From Phocaeicola sp. (GTDB lineage: Bacteria > Bacteroidota > Bacteroidia > Bacteroidales > Bacteroidaceae), in NCBI GenBank assembly GCA_022764505.1, contig JALEQJ010000008.1, positions 1 to 63,719 on the forward strand: 63,719 bases of DNA, read 5' to 3'. Below, piece after piece: positions 44,164 through 53,751 of this stretch. The notes beneath the pieces were generated by a model. The model saw only the letters and a list, made by a program, of their open reading frames with translations, was not told where the DNA came from and did not search any database. The position numbers were made by a program, and so were the translations under genes. Position 1 is the first letter of the stretch. The number at the start of each line of letters is the position of its first letter.

Positions 44164-46983
44164 TTACTTCTTAACAGGTGCGCTCATGCTCACTTCTACC
44201 AAGTTGTTTTGACCGAAGAATTCTTTTGCGAAAGCTTTCAAATCTTCTGCTGTGATAGCGTTTACAGTAGCTGCATAATCTGTTTCTGTATCTACACCTA
44301 ACCAATAGTAGTTATTGAGAGTACGTACCCAATAGCTGTTTTCTTTTTGGTCTTGTGTATGTTGTTTCAACATATATTCTTTTACCTTTTGAAGGTCTTC
44401 TGCTTTTGGACCTTCTTTGATAAATTGTTGGATACCGTCTTTTGCCAAACCTATCATTTCGCTCAAACGTTCTGGGTTTGTATCGAAATAGATTTCCATA
44501 GTGGCTTCAGGATTAGGATACTTACTGAGGCTTCCTCCACATGATACACCATAAGTACCACCGGCTTCTTCGCGGATAGTTTGTGTGTAGAGTATATCCA
44601 AGAGTTGGTCAAGTATACTCATAGTGAGTACATTCTTGTGTGTATAAGGCATCTTTCCACTATAAACCAAGAGAACTGTAGACTTCGCAGTTTCCATTTC
44701 TTTTGTGAAGTGGTTAGTGTAGTGTCCTGAGCGAATATTAACCTTTCTGTCTACGAAGTTTTCATTGCGTTTCAGACTTGGAAGAGAAGCTATGTATTTC
44801 TCTACAAGTGGAGCTGCAGTAGCTTCGTCTACATTACCTACCAGGTAGAATGTAAATCCGCTGGCATCTGCAAAACGTTCTTTGTACATCTCTACTATTC
44901 TGTTATAATCTACCTTGTCCATAAGTTCTGAAGTCAGTCTTACTATACGTGGGTGGTTATTGTAGAGTGCCACTGTTATAGTGTCTTGCAAAGCCTTCAT
45001 CGGGTTCAATGCTTGGTTTTCCAAACTTGCTTTTGTTCTGTTTATGTAAGAAGTGAATGCTTCTTGGTCTACACGTGGAGCTGTGAAGCGCAAGTAGTTC
45101 AACTGTAGCATTGTTTCAAAATCTTTAGGACTACAGCTACCTGCTACGGTTTGTTGAAGACCGGTTACAGATGCACCTGCATAAGCTTTCTTACCTGCTG
45201 TAGCTTTGTCAAGATTGATTTCGCTGAAGTTTCCTAAACCACCGATAGTAGCTACCTGAATTTGGCTGATAGAGAGAGCGTCTTTATCTTCAAAGAGAGA
45301 AGAACCACCACGGCTGAAACCGCTCATACGGATTTCATCGTCTTTGTAGTCTGTCTTCTTCAGTACCACTTTTGCACCATTGCTCAGTCTCCATACTGTA
45401 GTGCCGAAAGGACCGGCTTCTTTCTTCACGATCTTTCCTGCTGTAGGTTCTTTGCTGATGAGTGGTTCGTCCGATACTTGGTCTACATAAGGTGCTATTT
45501 CTTCTGCATTCACCTTATTTGTGATAGCCAAGAGACTTTCTTCTGTAGGCACTTCACTACCTTCTTTGTCAGGGCAGAGTGCTACCATTACCATTTGGTT
45601 GTCTTTGATGAGTTCCGGGAGTAGCATATTGATAGCTTCTACAGGAATGTTAGGAGCTATTTGGTTCATGATTGCGTACTCGTTTTCTATGCCCGGAATA
45701 GGTTCGTTGTCCAAGAAGTGACGAACATATTCGTGTACATATTCGTTTGTTTTGGTCTTGTTACGTTCGTTGTAAGAAGATTCCAACTGGCGGAGGTAGT
45801 CTGCTTTGGCACGTGCATATTCAGAAGCTGTGAAGCCATGTTTCTTAGCACGTAAAATTTCTCTGTATAGATTTTCTAAAGCTACAGGAATACCACCGTC
45901 TTTTGCCACAGCCACGCCGGTGAATGCTCCTTTTGTCTTACTTAGAAGGTAGTCGCCATCGCTTGCACCTGCATAGATGAAAGGAGGAGTCGCTGTTTGG
46001 CGAAGTTCGTCCAGACGGTTGTTAATCATAGTAGAAACTATACTGTTCATATAGTTGGCTACTAAATAACCGAGGTTTCCTTTTTCTTCACGTTTTACGG
46101 CGTCATGCTTGAACATAAGGTAAAGAGTAGAAGTAGGTTGTTCCTTATCTTTTGCGATGGCTACGATAGGTTTGTCTGTATCCGGTACTTCTTCGTAGAT
46201 GCGTTCTGACGGATTTTCCGGCATTTTGATGCCAGAGAACAGTTTCTTGATTTTAGCTTCTATTTGGTCTACGTCAATGTCTCCTACTACGATGATACCT
46301 TGTAAGTCCGGACGATACCATTTGTGATAATAGTCGCGTAGTGCTTGGTAAGGGAAGTTGTCTACTACTTCCATAGTTCCGATAGGCAGACGATGTCCAT
46401 ACTTACTGTTAGGATAAATCTTTGGAAGGATTTGTTCGTACATACGCATCATAGCACCGGAACCTGTACGCCATTCTTCGTGAATTACGCCACGTTCTTT
46501 GTCTATTTCTTTAGGATCCAAAGTTAAATCATTGGCCCAGTCGTGTAAGATGAGCAAGCAAGAGTCTATGATACCTTCACGGAGCATAGGTACATTGCTG
46601 ATGTTGTAAACTGTTTCGTCTACTGCTGTGTAAGCATTGAGGTTATAACCGAATTTTACACCGATGGTTTCCAAGTAATCGCGAAGAGCATTGCCGGGGA
46701 AGTTGGTTGTTCCATTGAAGCACATGTGTTCAAGGAAGTGAGCCAAACCGCGTTGGTGGTCTTCTTCTTGAATAGCTCCTACTTTTTGTGCGATGTAAAA
46801 GTCTGCTTGTTTGGCAGGAAACTCGTTACGACGGATATAATAAGTCAATCCGTTTTCTAATTTGCCAATGCGTACTCCTTGGTCTACAGGAATAGGTGGC
46901 AATTGCTGTTGCTGTGCGAAAGCAACCAAACTACTACCGAATGCGATAGCAGCTATTAATGCACTTTTAAGAAATCGTTTCAT
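44164..46983 (-). CDS. M16 family zinc metallopeptidase
   Basis: 939 residues with a signal peptide (MKRFLKSALIAAIAFGSSLVAFAQ region). The inverted zinc motif HFLEHM (HxxEH, about residues 81-86) is in the first half, with the third ligand in GVIHEEWRTG. Each half carries an M16 domain; the second half lacks the motif, as in pitrilysin-type enzymes. It is probably a periplasmic protease of outer-membrane or imported peptides. The true ATG is 46983, since 46989 would be a TTG. Confidence 0.93.
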   Translation of the reverse strand: MKRFLKSALIAAIAFGSSLVAFAQQQQLPPIPVDQGVRIGKLENGLTYYIRRNEFPAKQADFYIAQKVGAIQEEDHQRGLAHFLEHMCFNGTTNFPGNALRDYLETIGVKFGYNLNAYTAVDETVYNISNVPMLREGIIDSCLLILHDWANDLTLDPKEIDKERGVIHEEWRTGSGAMMRMYEQILPKIYPNSKYGHRLPIGTMEVVDNFPYQALRDYYHKWYRPDLQGIIVVGDIDVDQIEAKIKKLFSGIKMPENPSERIYEEVPDTDKPIVAIAKDKEQPTSTLYLMFKHDAVKREEKGNLGYLVANYMNSIVSTMINNRLDELRQTATPPFIYAGASDGDYLLSKTKGAFTGVAVAKDGGIPVALENLYREILRAKKHGFTASEYARAKADYLRQLESSYNERNKTKTNEYVHEYVRHFLDNEPIPGIENEYAIMNQIAPNIPVEAINMLLPELIKDNQMVMVALCPDKEGSEVPTEESLLAITNKVNAEEIAPYVDQVSDEPLISKEPTAGKIVKKEAGPFGTTVWRLSNGAKVVLKKTDYKDDEIRMSGFSRGGSSLFEDKDALSISQIQVATIGGLGNFSEINLDKATAGKKAYAGASVTGLQQTVAGSCSPKDFETMLQLNYLRFTAPRVDQEAFTSYINRTKASLENQALNPMKALQDTITVALYNNHPRIVRLTSELMDKVDYNRIVEMYKERFADASGFTFYLVGNVDEATAAPLVEKYIASLPSLKRNENFVDRKVNIRSGHYTNHFTKEMETAKSTVLLVYSGKMPYTHKNVLTMSILDQLLDILYTQTIREEAGGTYGVSCGGSLSKYPNPEATMEIYFDTNPERLSEMIGLAKDGIQQFIKEGPKAEDLQKVKEYMLKQHTQDQKENSYWVRTLNNYYWLGVDTETDYAATVNAITAEDLKAFAKEFFGQNNLVEVSMSAPVKK

Positions 46984-47017
46984 AAACAATTTGGGTTAAT
47001 AAATATAATGCTTGGAA

Positions 47018-47965
47018 TTATAATAATCCTTTTTCCGATAAGAAACGTTCTGCTTCTATCGCTGCTTGACAGCCACTACCTGCCGCAGTTACGGCTTGTC
47101 TGTAGTGTGGATCTGCCACATCTCCTGCCGCAAATACTCCCGGTACTTGTGTGCGGGGGCTTTTGCCTTCTGTCATAATATAACCTACTTCGTCTGTCTT
47201 GATCCATTCTTTGAACAAGTCCGAGTTCGGTTTGTGTCCTATGGCAAGGAAAAATCCATCTATAGGCAGGTCATATCTTTCTTCGTCTGCTTCTCCTAAG
47301 CGTTTTACCAAGTGTACACCTTCTACGCCATCTGTACCGAATAAGCCTACTGCATTATGCTCAAAAAGGACGGTGATATTGGGGTGGTTGAGTGTTCTTT
47401 CCTGCATGATTTTGGAGGCGCGAAGGTAAGGTTTGCGCACCAATAGATATACTTTGGAAGCTAAGCCTGCCAAGTAGATCGCTTCTTCGCAAGCGGTATC
47501 TCCACCTCCTACTACGGCTACCACTTTCTTACGATAGAAAAAGCCATCGCAAGTAGCACAAGCGCTTACGCCCAGACCTGCATATTTCTTCTCGTCTTCC
47601 AAGCCTAAATACTTGGCTGTAGCTCCTGTAGAGATAATGACGGTATCTGCTGTAATGTCTTTTTCGTTGTCTACTCGGAAGGTATAAGGAGCTTTGCTGA
47701 GGTCTGCATGGGTTATAAGTCCTCTGCGTATCTCCGCACCAAATCTTTCCGCTTGTTTTCTCAGGTCTTCCATAAGTTGTGGACCTGTTACTCCTTCCGG
47801 ATAACCGGGAAAGTTTTCTACTTCTGTAGTAGTGGTGAGCTGTCCGCCGGGTTCCAATCCTTCGTATAGTACGGGAGCTATATTGGCTCTTCCGCTATAA
47901 ATTGCTGCTGTGTAGCCGGCTGGTCCCGATCCGATAATAAGGCATTTTACGTGTTCTATATTCAT
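47018..47965 (-). CDS. trxB: Thioredoxin reductase
   Basis: 315 residues. FAD-binding GSGPAGYTAAIYSGRA is near the start, the redox pair is in SACATCDG (about residues 134-141), the NADPH-binding loop is GGGDTACEEA, and the C-terminal FAD motif is GVFAAGDV. It reduces thioredoxin with NADPH in the cytosol. It lies between the lolA-like and M16 genes, 14 bp from the former. Confidence 0.97.
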   Translation of the reverse strand: MNIEHVKCLIIGSGPAGYTAAIYSGRANIAPVLYEGLEPGGQLTTTTEVENFPGYPEGVTGPQLMEDLRKQAERFGAEIRRGLITHADLSKAPYTFRVDNEKDITADTVIISTGATAKYLGLEDEKKYAGLGVSACATCDGFFYRKKVVAVVGGGDTACEEAIYLAGLASKVYLLVRKPYLRASKIMQERTLNHPNITVLFEHNAVGLFGTDGVEGVHLVKRLGEADEERYDLPIDGFFLAIGHKPNSDLFKEWIKTDEVGYIMTEGKSPRTQVPGVFAAGDVADPHYRQAVTAAGSGCQAAIEAERFLSEKGLL

Positions 47966-47979
47966 AATCTGTGTTTAAT

Positions 47980-48585
47980 TTATCTGAGGTCTATGATTTC
48001 GAGTTGCTTGTTTTTCTCGCTTTCAAAGGTAAAATCCTTTGTGTTATATGATTTATTTCTTTGTATATTTTTAACTCTTACTTCCATCATTTGCCCATTA
48101 GTGAGCGTTATCTTGAGGTAAGTAGGCTCTTTTTTGTCATTTATGTAGAGTACTACGGAGCGTAATTCGTCTTTTTGTTTAGGAGTGAGTGTGATGATGT
48201 GTACCATTTGGTTTTCTCTGCGCTTACGTCCTCCATACGCACTTTTGAAAGTTTGCTTATAGTTATGCAGGAGGAAGTAAGGATTGATGAGAATCATCTC
48301 TTTGCTTGTGGGGGTAGAGATAATCACTTCTTTGTCTTTGGGAGAGTAGCTCCACAGCGTTTTTCCATCGTAACAATACTCCATTTGTGATGTGGTAAGT
48401 CTGAATTTTTGCTCTTTCATTTGGAGTACTCCCCGTATCGTACCGGTAAAGTTTATTTGCATACCCGTAGAGGTAGCCCATGTGCTACTCACTTCGTCCA
48501 AAACTTTGGTTGCTTCCGGGGCATGTTGGGCATAGCCTATGGTGCATAAAAATGCTGTAAATAAGGTGATAATAAGTTTCTTCAT
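47980..48585 (-). CDS. LolA-like outer-membrane lipoprotein carrier protein
   Basis: 201 residues. A signal peptide ends near YAQ (residue 20), followed by the curved beta-sheet pattern of LolA: INFTGTIRGVLQMKEQKFRL, YCYDGKTLWSYSPKDKEVII. LolA shuttles lipoproteins from the inner to the outer membrane through the periplasm. Gene order ftsK-lolA-trxB with 5-14 bp gaps suggests one operon. Confidence 0.88.
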   Translation of the reverse strand: MKKLIITLFTAFLCTIGYAQHAPEATKVLDEVSSTWATSTGMQINFTGTIRGVLQMKEQKFRLTTSQMEYCYDGKTLWSYSPKDKEVIISTPTSKEMILINPYFLLHNYKQTFKSAYGGRKRRENQMVHIITLTPKQKDELRSVVLYINDKKEPTYLKITLTNGQMMEVRVKNIQRNKSYNTKDFTFESEKNKQLEIIDLR

Positions 48586-48590
48586 TTTGT

Positions 48591-51080
48591 TTACGTGTTT
48601 AAGTTGCTCATACGCATTTGTAAATCGTTTTCGTCCAAGCAGAGTACATCTCTGGCTTTACTGCCATTGGCAGGTCCTACGATACCTGCTTTCTCCAGTT
48701 GGTCCATCAGTCTGCCTGCTCTGTTGTACCCTATAGAGAACTTGCGTTGTATGAGGGAGGTAGAGCCTTGCTGATGATAAATAAGCAAGCGTGCCGCTTC
48801 CTCAAAGAGAGGATCCAGCTTGTTCATATCTACCTCTCCTAAACTGCTTTCTGTATTCTCGTCTACATATTCCGGTAGCATAAAGGCGGTAGGATAGCCC
48901 TGTTGCTGACTGATGTGGGTGGAGATGCGTTCTACTTCGGGAGTATCTACGAATGCGCATTGTACACGTACCGTATCACTACCTTGCAAGTAGAGCATAT
49001 CTCCTTTACCTATGAGTTGCTGTGCACCGGACTTGTCCAATATGGTGCGCGAGTCTGTCATAGCGGCTACACGGAATGCTACACGAGCAGGGAAGTTGGC
49101 TTTGATAGTACCGGTGATGATGTTCGTAGTAGGACGTTGTGTTGCTATGATAGCATGAATACCTACAGCACGTGCCAACTGAGCGATACGACAAATAGGC
49201 AATTCTACTTCTTTTCCTGCAGTCATGATAAGGTCTCCGAACTCGTCTATGATGATGACAATGTAAGGCAAGAAACGATGCCCGTTATTGGGGTTCAACT
49301 GTCTGGCTGTGAACTTGGCATTGTATTCCTTTATATTTCTACAGCCTGCTTGTCTTAGCAGGTCGTAGCGTGTGTCCATTTCTACGCAGAGCGAATTGAG
49401 GGTTTGTACTACCTTGGTTACGTCCGTGATAATAGCATCTCCCTCGTCCGGCAGTTTCGCCAAATAATGCTTTTCTATAGGTGCATAGATGGCAAACTCT
49501 ACTTTCTTCGGGTCTATGATGACGAACTTCAGCTCGCTGGGGTGTTTCTTGTAGAGCAGAGAAGTAACAATGGCATTCAGCCCTACAGACTTACCTTGCC
49601 CTGTAGCCCCTGCTACGAGCATATGGGGAGCTTTGGCAAGGTCTACCATAAAGACTTCGTTCGTTATGGTTTTACCGAAGGCTACAGGGAGTTCGTAAGT
49701 AGATTCTTGGTATCGCTTGCTGGAGAGAATGGAACTCATAGAAACGATACGTGGGTTCTTGTTGGGAACTTCTATCCCCACAGTTCCTTTGCCCGGTATA
49801 GGGGCTATGATACGGATTCCCAAAGCAGATAAGCTCAAAGCTATATCGTCTTCCAAGTTCCTTATTCTACTGATGCGTTGTCCCTCTGCCGGAGTGATTT
49901 CGTACAGCGTGATGGTTGGTCCTACGCTGGCTTTGATAGAGGTGATTTCTACCCCGAAGCTACGCAATACTTCTATGATACGGTCTTTGTTGGCTTTTTG
50001 TTCCTCCATATCTATATTGGGTGCATCGTCATTATAAGTTTCCAATAAATCTAAGGTGGGGAACTGATAATTTTCTAAGTCCAAACGTGGGTTGTAAGGC
50101 TGAGATAAGTCGCCACGCAAATCCTCCTTTGTGCTTTCTACAGGTGCCGATACTTCTATCTCGAAGGTAGGCTCTCCTTCTGTAGCCGGTACAGAGGTGA
50201 TGGGCGCAGTTACTATCGGCTTGGGCGTATAGCTCACAGATGCGGTGGCTTGTATAGGCTTCGCAGGTTCTATAGGTTCTTCTGTGAAGGTGAGTTCTAC
50301 TTCCTGTTCGTCTTCGTAAGTAGTGAGGGGTTCGGGGGCTTCCTCTATTGGAAGAGGGGAGAGAGGTGTTACGGCAGGGGCAGGAGCTACTGTGGCTTGC
50401 TCCGGTGTGGGAGCGGTTTCTTCTACAGTTTCTGTCTCTGTTTGTGATGCTTTCTTCTTGAACCAAGTCTTTCTGAATATGTCTTTAGTACCGTCCCATA
50501 CGCATACCATATAAATAATGGCTGTAGCCAATAATGCCAAGAGTAAGCCGGCTACACCTATATAGTCGCTTATCCATTTGCTCATATTTTGTCCGTGCAG
50601 ACCGCCTAAACGGATAAAAGAATTTCCGAAAAACGTATCGCCTATCAGTGCCAGTACGATAGAAGACCATACAGCTATACAAGTATAGTGTAGAAAATGG
50701 CGTAGCAAGCGTATGCGCATAGGGCGTATCAGTTGTAAGCCGGCGGAGAATATCCAGATAGTAAAGAGGAAAACGGGGATTCCCAGCGTAGAGTTAATCA
50801 GGTATTGTGCTACCATTGCCCCGATAGGTCCCATAATGTTGTCTGTTTGGGGAGCTATCTCTCTCGTTTCACCTGCTGTGGTGTGGTCTACCAGACTTTG
50901 ATCCGCTCCACCGGAGAATAAGAAAGAAACCATCGCTACAAACAGAAATAAGGCGATGGCTACACATATAATCCCTCCCACAAAACGTCCGGTATCTTTT
51001 CTATTTACATCTATGATATTTGTCCACGAAAATTCCGAACTCGCAGACGGTGTTTCTTTCTTCTTTTTCTGTTGTACCAT
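48591..51080 (-). CDS. ftsK: DNA translocase FtsK
   Basis: 829 residues. Four N-terminal membrane helices (about residues 30-200) lead into a Pro/Glu/Thr-rich linker (about 210-340) and a motor domain with Walker A GATGQGKSVGLN (about residue 488), Walker B YIVIIIDEFGDLI, and a winged-helix gamma domain at the end (SIGYNRAGRLMDQLEKAGIVG). It moves DNA at the septum so that chromosome dimers are resolved. The frame is open to 51191, but a minus-strand promoter box at 51130-51137 and the family N-terminus favour the ATG at 51080. Confidence 0.96.
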   Translation of the reverse strand: MVQQKKKKETPSASSEFSWTNIIDVNRKDTGRFVGGIICVAIALFLFVAMVSFLFSGGADQSLVDHTTAGETREIAPQTDNIMGPIGAMVAQYLINSTLGIPVFLFTIWIFSAGLQLIRPMRIRLLRHFLHYTCIAVWSSIVLALIGDTFFGNSFIRLGGLHGQNMSKWISDYIGVAGLLLALLATAIIYMVCVWDGTKDIFRKTWFKKKASQTETETVEETAPTPEQATVAPAPAVTPLSPLPIEEAPEPLTTYEDEQEVELTFTEEPIEPAKPIQATASVSYTPKPIVTAPITSVPATEGEPTFEIEVSAPVESTKEDLRGDLSQPYNPRLDLENYQFPTLDLLETYNDDAPNIDMEEQKANKDRIIEVLRSFGVEITSIKASVGPTITLYEITPAEGQRISRIRNLEDDIALSLSALGIRIIAPIPGKGTVGIEVPNKNPRIVSMSSILSSKRYQESTYELPVAFGKTITNEVFMVDLAKAPHMLVAGATGQGKSVGLNAIVTSLLYKKHPSELKFVIIDPKKVEFAIYAPIEKHYLAKLPDEGDAIITDVTKVVQTLNSLCVEMDTRYDLLRQAGCRNIKEYNAKFTARQLNPNNGHRFLPYIVIIIDEFGDLIMTAGKEVELPICRIAQLARAVGIHAIIATQRPTTNIITGTIKANFPARVAFRVAAMTDSRTILDKSGAQQLIGKGDMLYLQGSDTVRVQCAFVDTPEVERISTHISQQQGYPTAFMLPEYVDENTESSLGEVDMNKLDPLFEEAARLLIYHQQGSTSLIQRKFSIGYNRAGRLMDQLEKAGIVGPANGSKARDVLCLDENDLQMRMSNLNT

Positions 51081-51129
51081 TGCTCTTTTATCTTCTTGCC
51101 CTCTCGTAGGGGTAACATCTATAATTATG

Positions 51130-51137
51130 CAAAGATA
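51130..51137 (-). promoter_or_regulatory. -7 box for the ftsK operon
   Basis: On the minus strand this reads TATCTTTG. It lies 49 bp ahead of the ATG at 51080 and inside the longer open frame, so it decides the start. It probably drives the whole seven-gene run. Confidence 0.65.
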
Positions 51138-51310
51138 AAGTTTTATATAGGTATTACATAGTAGTGAGTAGTTTTCTGTGTCTTTTTGCATTTTTTTCTG
51201 CTTTATTTATTTTGCTTTCCTCCAACAGCTTGTTGGATTACAGAAGTCTATAGTTCTTTTTTCTGCCACTCCGTAAATCCGTTCATTGTGCCTACAAAAG
51301 ATTAAACCGA

Positions 51311-51390
51311 ACTGCGGTTTATATAAACTTCCACTATAGTTTATGTAGACTTTCATGGAAGTTTATATAGACTTAAGTACGGAATAGAGA
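51311..51390 (-). repeat. GTTTATATAAAC iterated repeat, copy 5
   Basis: Read on the minus strand it matches 37181-37269 over about 80 bp with only a few differences, including the flank CTATTCCGTACTTAAG. Apart from this and the riboswitch, 51138-51909 holds no gene. Confidence 0.8.
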
Positions 51391-51582
51391 TGGAGGCAAG
51401 TATGGAGAATATATAGGAGAGGTGGTACAGAAGAACAACACCTTATTTTTTTAGAAGAATTCATCGGTCTGTATAGGGTATCTGAGAAGCGAATTGTTAT
51501 ATTTTTTAGGTAGATAGGGCATTATCTATGGTCTATCGTGCGAAAAAAAGTGTTTTCTGTGTGTAGATATGTGTCTTTTATC

Positions 51583-51590
51583 TAAATTTG
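51583..51590 (+). promoter_or_regulatory. -7 box for the riboswitch transcript
   Basis: TAAATTTG, immediately upstream of the cobalamin riboswitch. It would start transcription a few bases before the first riboswitch helix. Confidence 0.5.
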
Positions 51591-51591
51591 C

Positions 51592-51816
51592 CACGCAATG
51601 GTTCTAAGACGTATTCTTACGTGGCTTAGATGAAAAGGGAAACAGGTGAGAGTCCTGTACAGTCCCGCTGCTGTGAAGCTCTGTTATATCTTGTGCAAGA
51701 ATCATCATCGTACCACTGAGGTTTTTCCTTGGGAAGGTAGCACAAGTGAGGAGTCAGTCAGAAGACCTGCCTTGCAGACGGAATGTTGTCTTTACTCGTG
51801 GGATTAGGAAGACAAT
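51592..51816 (+). promoter_or_regulatory. Cobalamin (B12) riboswitch
   Basis: The conserved core is present: GGGAAACAGGTGAGAGTCC (51638-51656), GTCCCGCTGCTGTGAAG (51662-51678), and the B12 box GTCAGTCAGAAGACCTGCCT (51753-51772). A downstream hairpin with arms TTGTCTT (51786-51792) and AAGACAA (51809-51815) can act as the P13 arm whose loop docks on L5. It lies on the plus strand 94 bp ahead of the AspT-type transporter ATG. When adenosylcobalamin or a relative binds, expression of the downstream gene should fall. The switch probably works at translation, since no terminator lies between it and the gene. Confidence 0.95.
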
Positions 51817-51909
51817 GCCACTTTTTGCACCCTTACACGTATATAGTACGCTATAGCATAGCTATGGTAAGAGTTTTTTATATATAAACAGAAGAAAAGA
51901 TAGCAAGAC

Positions 51910-53592
51910 ATGGAATTTTTTGAACATCTTTTTTATGGCGCACCTCAGGCTTGGGGAGGCGGTGTAGCGCACTCTGTGCTTATTCTTTCATTGGTCATTG
52001 CCTTTGGGATTATGCTGGGCAAGATCAAGGTAGCTGGTATCTCTATCGGTGCTACGTGGATTCTTTTTGTGGGAATCGTATTTGGGCATTTCGGTTTAGG
52101 TATCAATGAGCATTTGCTCCATTTCGTCAAAGAATTTGGGCTGATACTCTTTATTTTTTCTATCGGTCTACAGGTGGGACCGGGTTTCTTCTCTGCCTTT
52201 AAGGCAGGAGGCTTGTCTCTCAACCTGCTGGCTATGGGCGTAATTTTCTTGGGTGTACTTATTACGGTTATACTCCACTACCTTTCCGGTATAGATATGA
52301 TTACCATGGTAGGTATACTCTCCGGAGCTATTACGAATACACCCGGCTTGGGTGCTGCACAGCAGACCTATAGCGATATAGCGGGCGGAGATGGTTCCGA
52401 AATAGCGATGGCGTATGCAGTGGCTTATCCTTTGGGGGTGATAGGTTGTATTCTTTCGCTCTTGTCTCTCAAATATTTTTGTAGGGTAGATGCTACGAAA
52501 GAAGAACATGAGGCTATTCATGGTTCGGGACAAGGAACGGAATCCACAGTGTGTCTTATGACTTTGGAAATTCTCAATACTTCTATAGATGGAAAGGTGC
52601 TGGCGGAGCTACGCAGAATAGTGAAAAGAGAATTTGTAGTAACTCGTGTGAAACATGGAAATGAAATAGTCCTTGCCAATGCACAGACTCGTCTGTATGC
52701 AGGAGACAAAATTCTCATCATCACCAATCCTGCTGATGCAGAAGGAGTAACCCTCTTCTTCGGTAAGCCTATAGATATGAATTGGGAAACAGAGGACGTG
52801 CAGTTTATCTCTCGTCGTATCCTCATCACAAAATCCGAGCTGAACGGCAAGAGTCTGTCTCAAATTAAGGTGCGTAAGAACTTTAGTGCTACCATAACCC
52901 GTATCAATAGAGCCGGGGTAGATCTTGTGGCTACACCTACGCTCAAATTGCAGATAGGAGACCGTGTTACAGTGGTGGGGAGCGAAGTAGCGGTGCGCAA
53001 TGCAGAAAACGTACTCGGAAACTCTCTGAAACGCTTAGACCACCCCAATCTCATTCCTATATTTATAGGTATCGCCTTGGGTTGTATATTAGGTAGTATT
53101 CCTTTCATATTCCCGGGTATTCCGCAACCTATTAAATTGGGATTGGCGGGAGGTCCTCTCATTGTGTCTATCCTTATCAGTCGTTTCGGTCCTCAGTATA
53201 AACTCGTAACCTATACCACTATGAGTGCCAACCTTATGATTAGAGAAATAGGTATCTCGCTCTTCTTGGCTTGTGTAGGCTTGGGAGCAGGAGAAGGATT
53301 TATAGAAACCATAGTAGAGAAAGGAGGTTATGTCTGGATAGGCTATGGAGCTATTATCACGGTAGTGCCACTACTCATTATGGGAATGGTCGGAAAGATG
53401 TTTATGAAAGTGAATTACTACACACTCATAGGAGTACTCTCCGGAAGTTGTACCAATCCTCCTGCGCTTTCTTATTCCAATGATCAGACGGCTTGCGATG
53501 CTCCTGCGGTAGGCTATGCTACGGTATATCCTTTGGCTATGTTCCTCAGAGTGCTTACAGCCCAATTATTGGTACTCTTGTTCTTATCGTAG
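51910..53592 (+). CDS. AspT/YidE/YbjL-family transporter with two TrkA-C domains
   Basis: 560 residues. Two homologous membrane halves (about residues 1-195 and 385-560, each with roughly five or six helices, e.g. GAITNTPGLGAAQQT and SGSCTNPPALSYSND) flank two cytosolic TrkA-C/RCK_C domains (about 205-290 and 295-375). This is the AspT-type aspartate:alanine exchanger duplication family, but its substrate in most bacteria is unknown. It is directly downstream of a cobalamin riboswitch, so it may move cobalamin, a cobalamin-related metabolite or a metabolite whose handling depends on B12. That link is inference. Confidence 0.9.
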   Translation: MEFFEHLFYGAPQAWGGGVAHSVLILSLVIAFGIMLGKIKVAGISIGATWILFVGIVFGHFGLGINEHLLHFVKEFGLILFIFSIGLQVGPGFFSAFKAGGLSLNLLAMGVIFLGVLITVILHYLSGIDMITMVGILSGAITNTPGLGAAQQTYSDIAGGDGSEIAMAYAVAYPLGVIGCILSLLSLKYFCRVDATKEEHEAIHGSGQGTESTVCLMTLEILNTSIDGKVLAELRRIVKREFVVTRVKHGNEIVLANAQTRLYAGDKILIITNPADAEGVTLFFGKPIDMNWETEDVQFISRRILITKSELNGKSLSQIKVRKNFSATITRINRAGVDLVATPTLKLQIGDRVTVVGSEVAVRNAENVLGNSLKRLDHPNLIPIFIGIALGCILGSIPFIFPGIPQPIKLGLAGGPLIVSILISRFGPQYKLVTYTTMSANLMIREIGISLFLACVGLGAGEGFIETIVEKGGYVWIGYGAIITVVPLLIMGMVGKMFMKVNYYTLIGVLSGSCTNPPALSYSNDQTACDAPAVGYATVYPLAMFLRVLTAQLLVLLFLS

Positions 53593-53614
53593 AAGAATAA
53601 GAGAGATCGTATAG

Positions 53615-53648
53615 AAAGCCGGTGGTTGCATAATAGCCACCGGCTTTT
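53615..53648 (+). terminator. Terminator after the AspT-type gene
   Basis: AAAGCCGGTGG and CCACCGGCTTT form an 11 bp stem followed by T-rich sequence, 22 bp after the stop. Confidence 0.85.
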
Positions 53649-53674
53649 CTATTGTAGAAGCAAACCAATCTCTA

Positions 53675-53682
53675 TATCTTTG
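53675..53682 (+). promoter_or_regulatory. -7 box for the DUF3078 gene
   Basis: TATCTTTG, 69 bp before the ATG at 53752. Confidence 0.6.
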
Positions 53683-53751
53683 CAAAAAATTGCGCTGTAC
53701 TTTTTAATAAGGACGGACAAAGACAAATAGTTTAACTATAACAATTTATCA

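Noticed and set aside
51081-51191. Extended N-terminus of FtsK
   Set aside because: A minus-strand TATCTTTG box lies inside the extension, and the ATG at 51080 begins a typical Lys-rich FtsK N-terminus.
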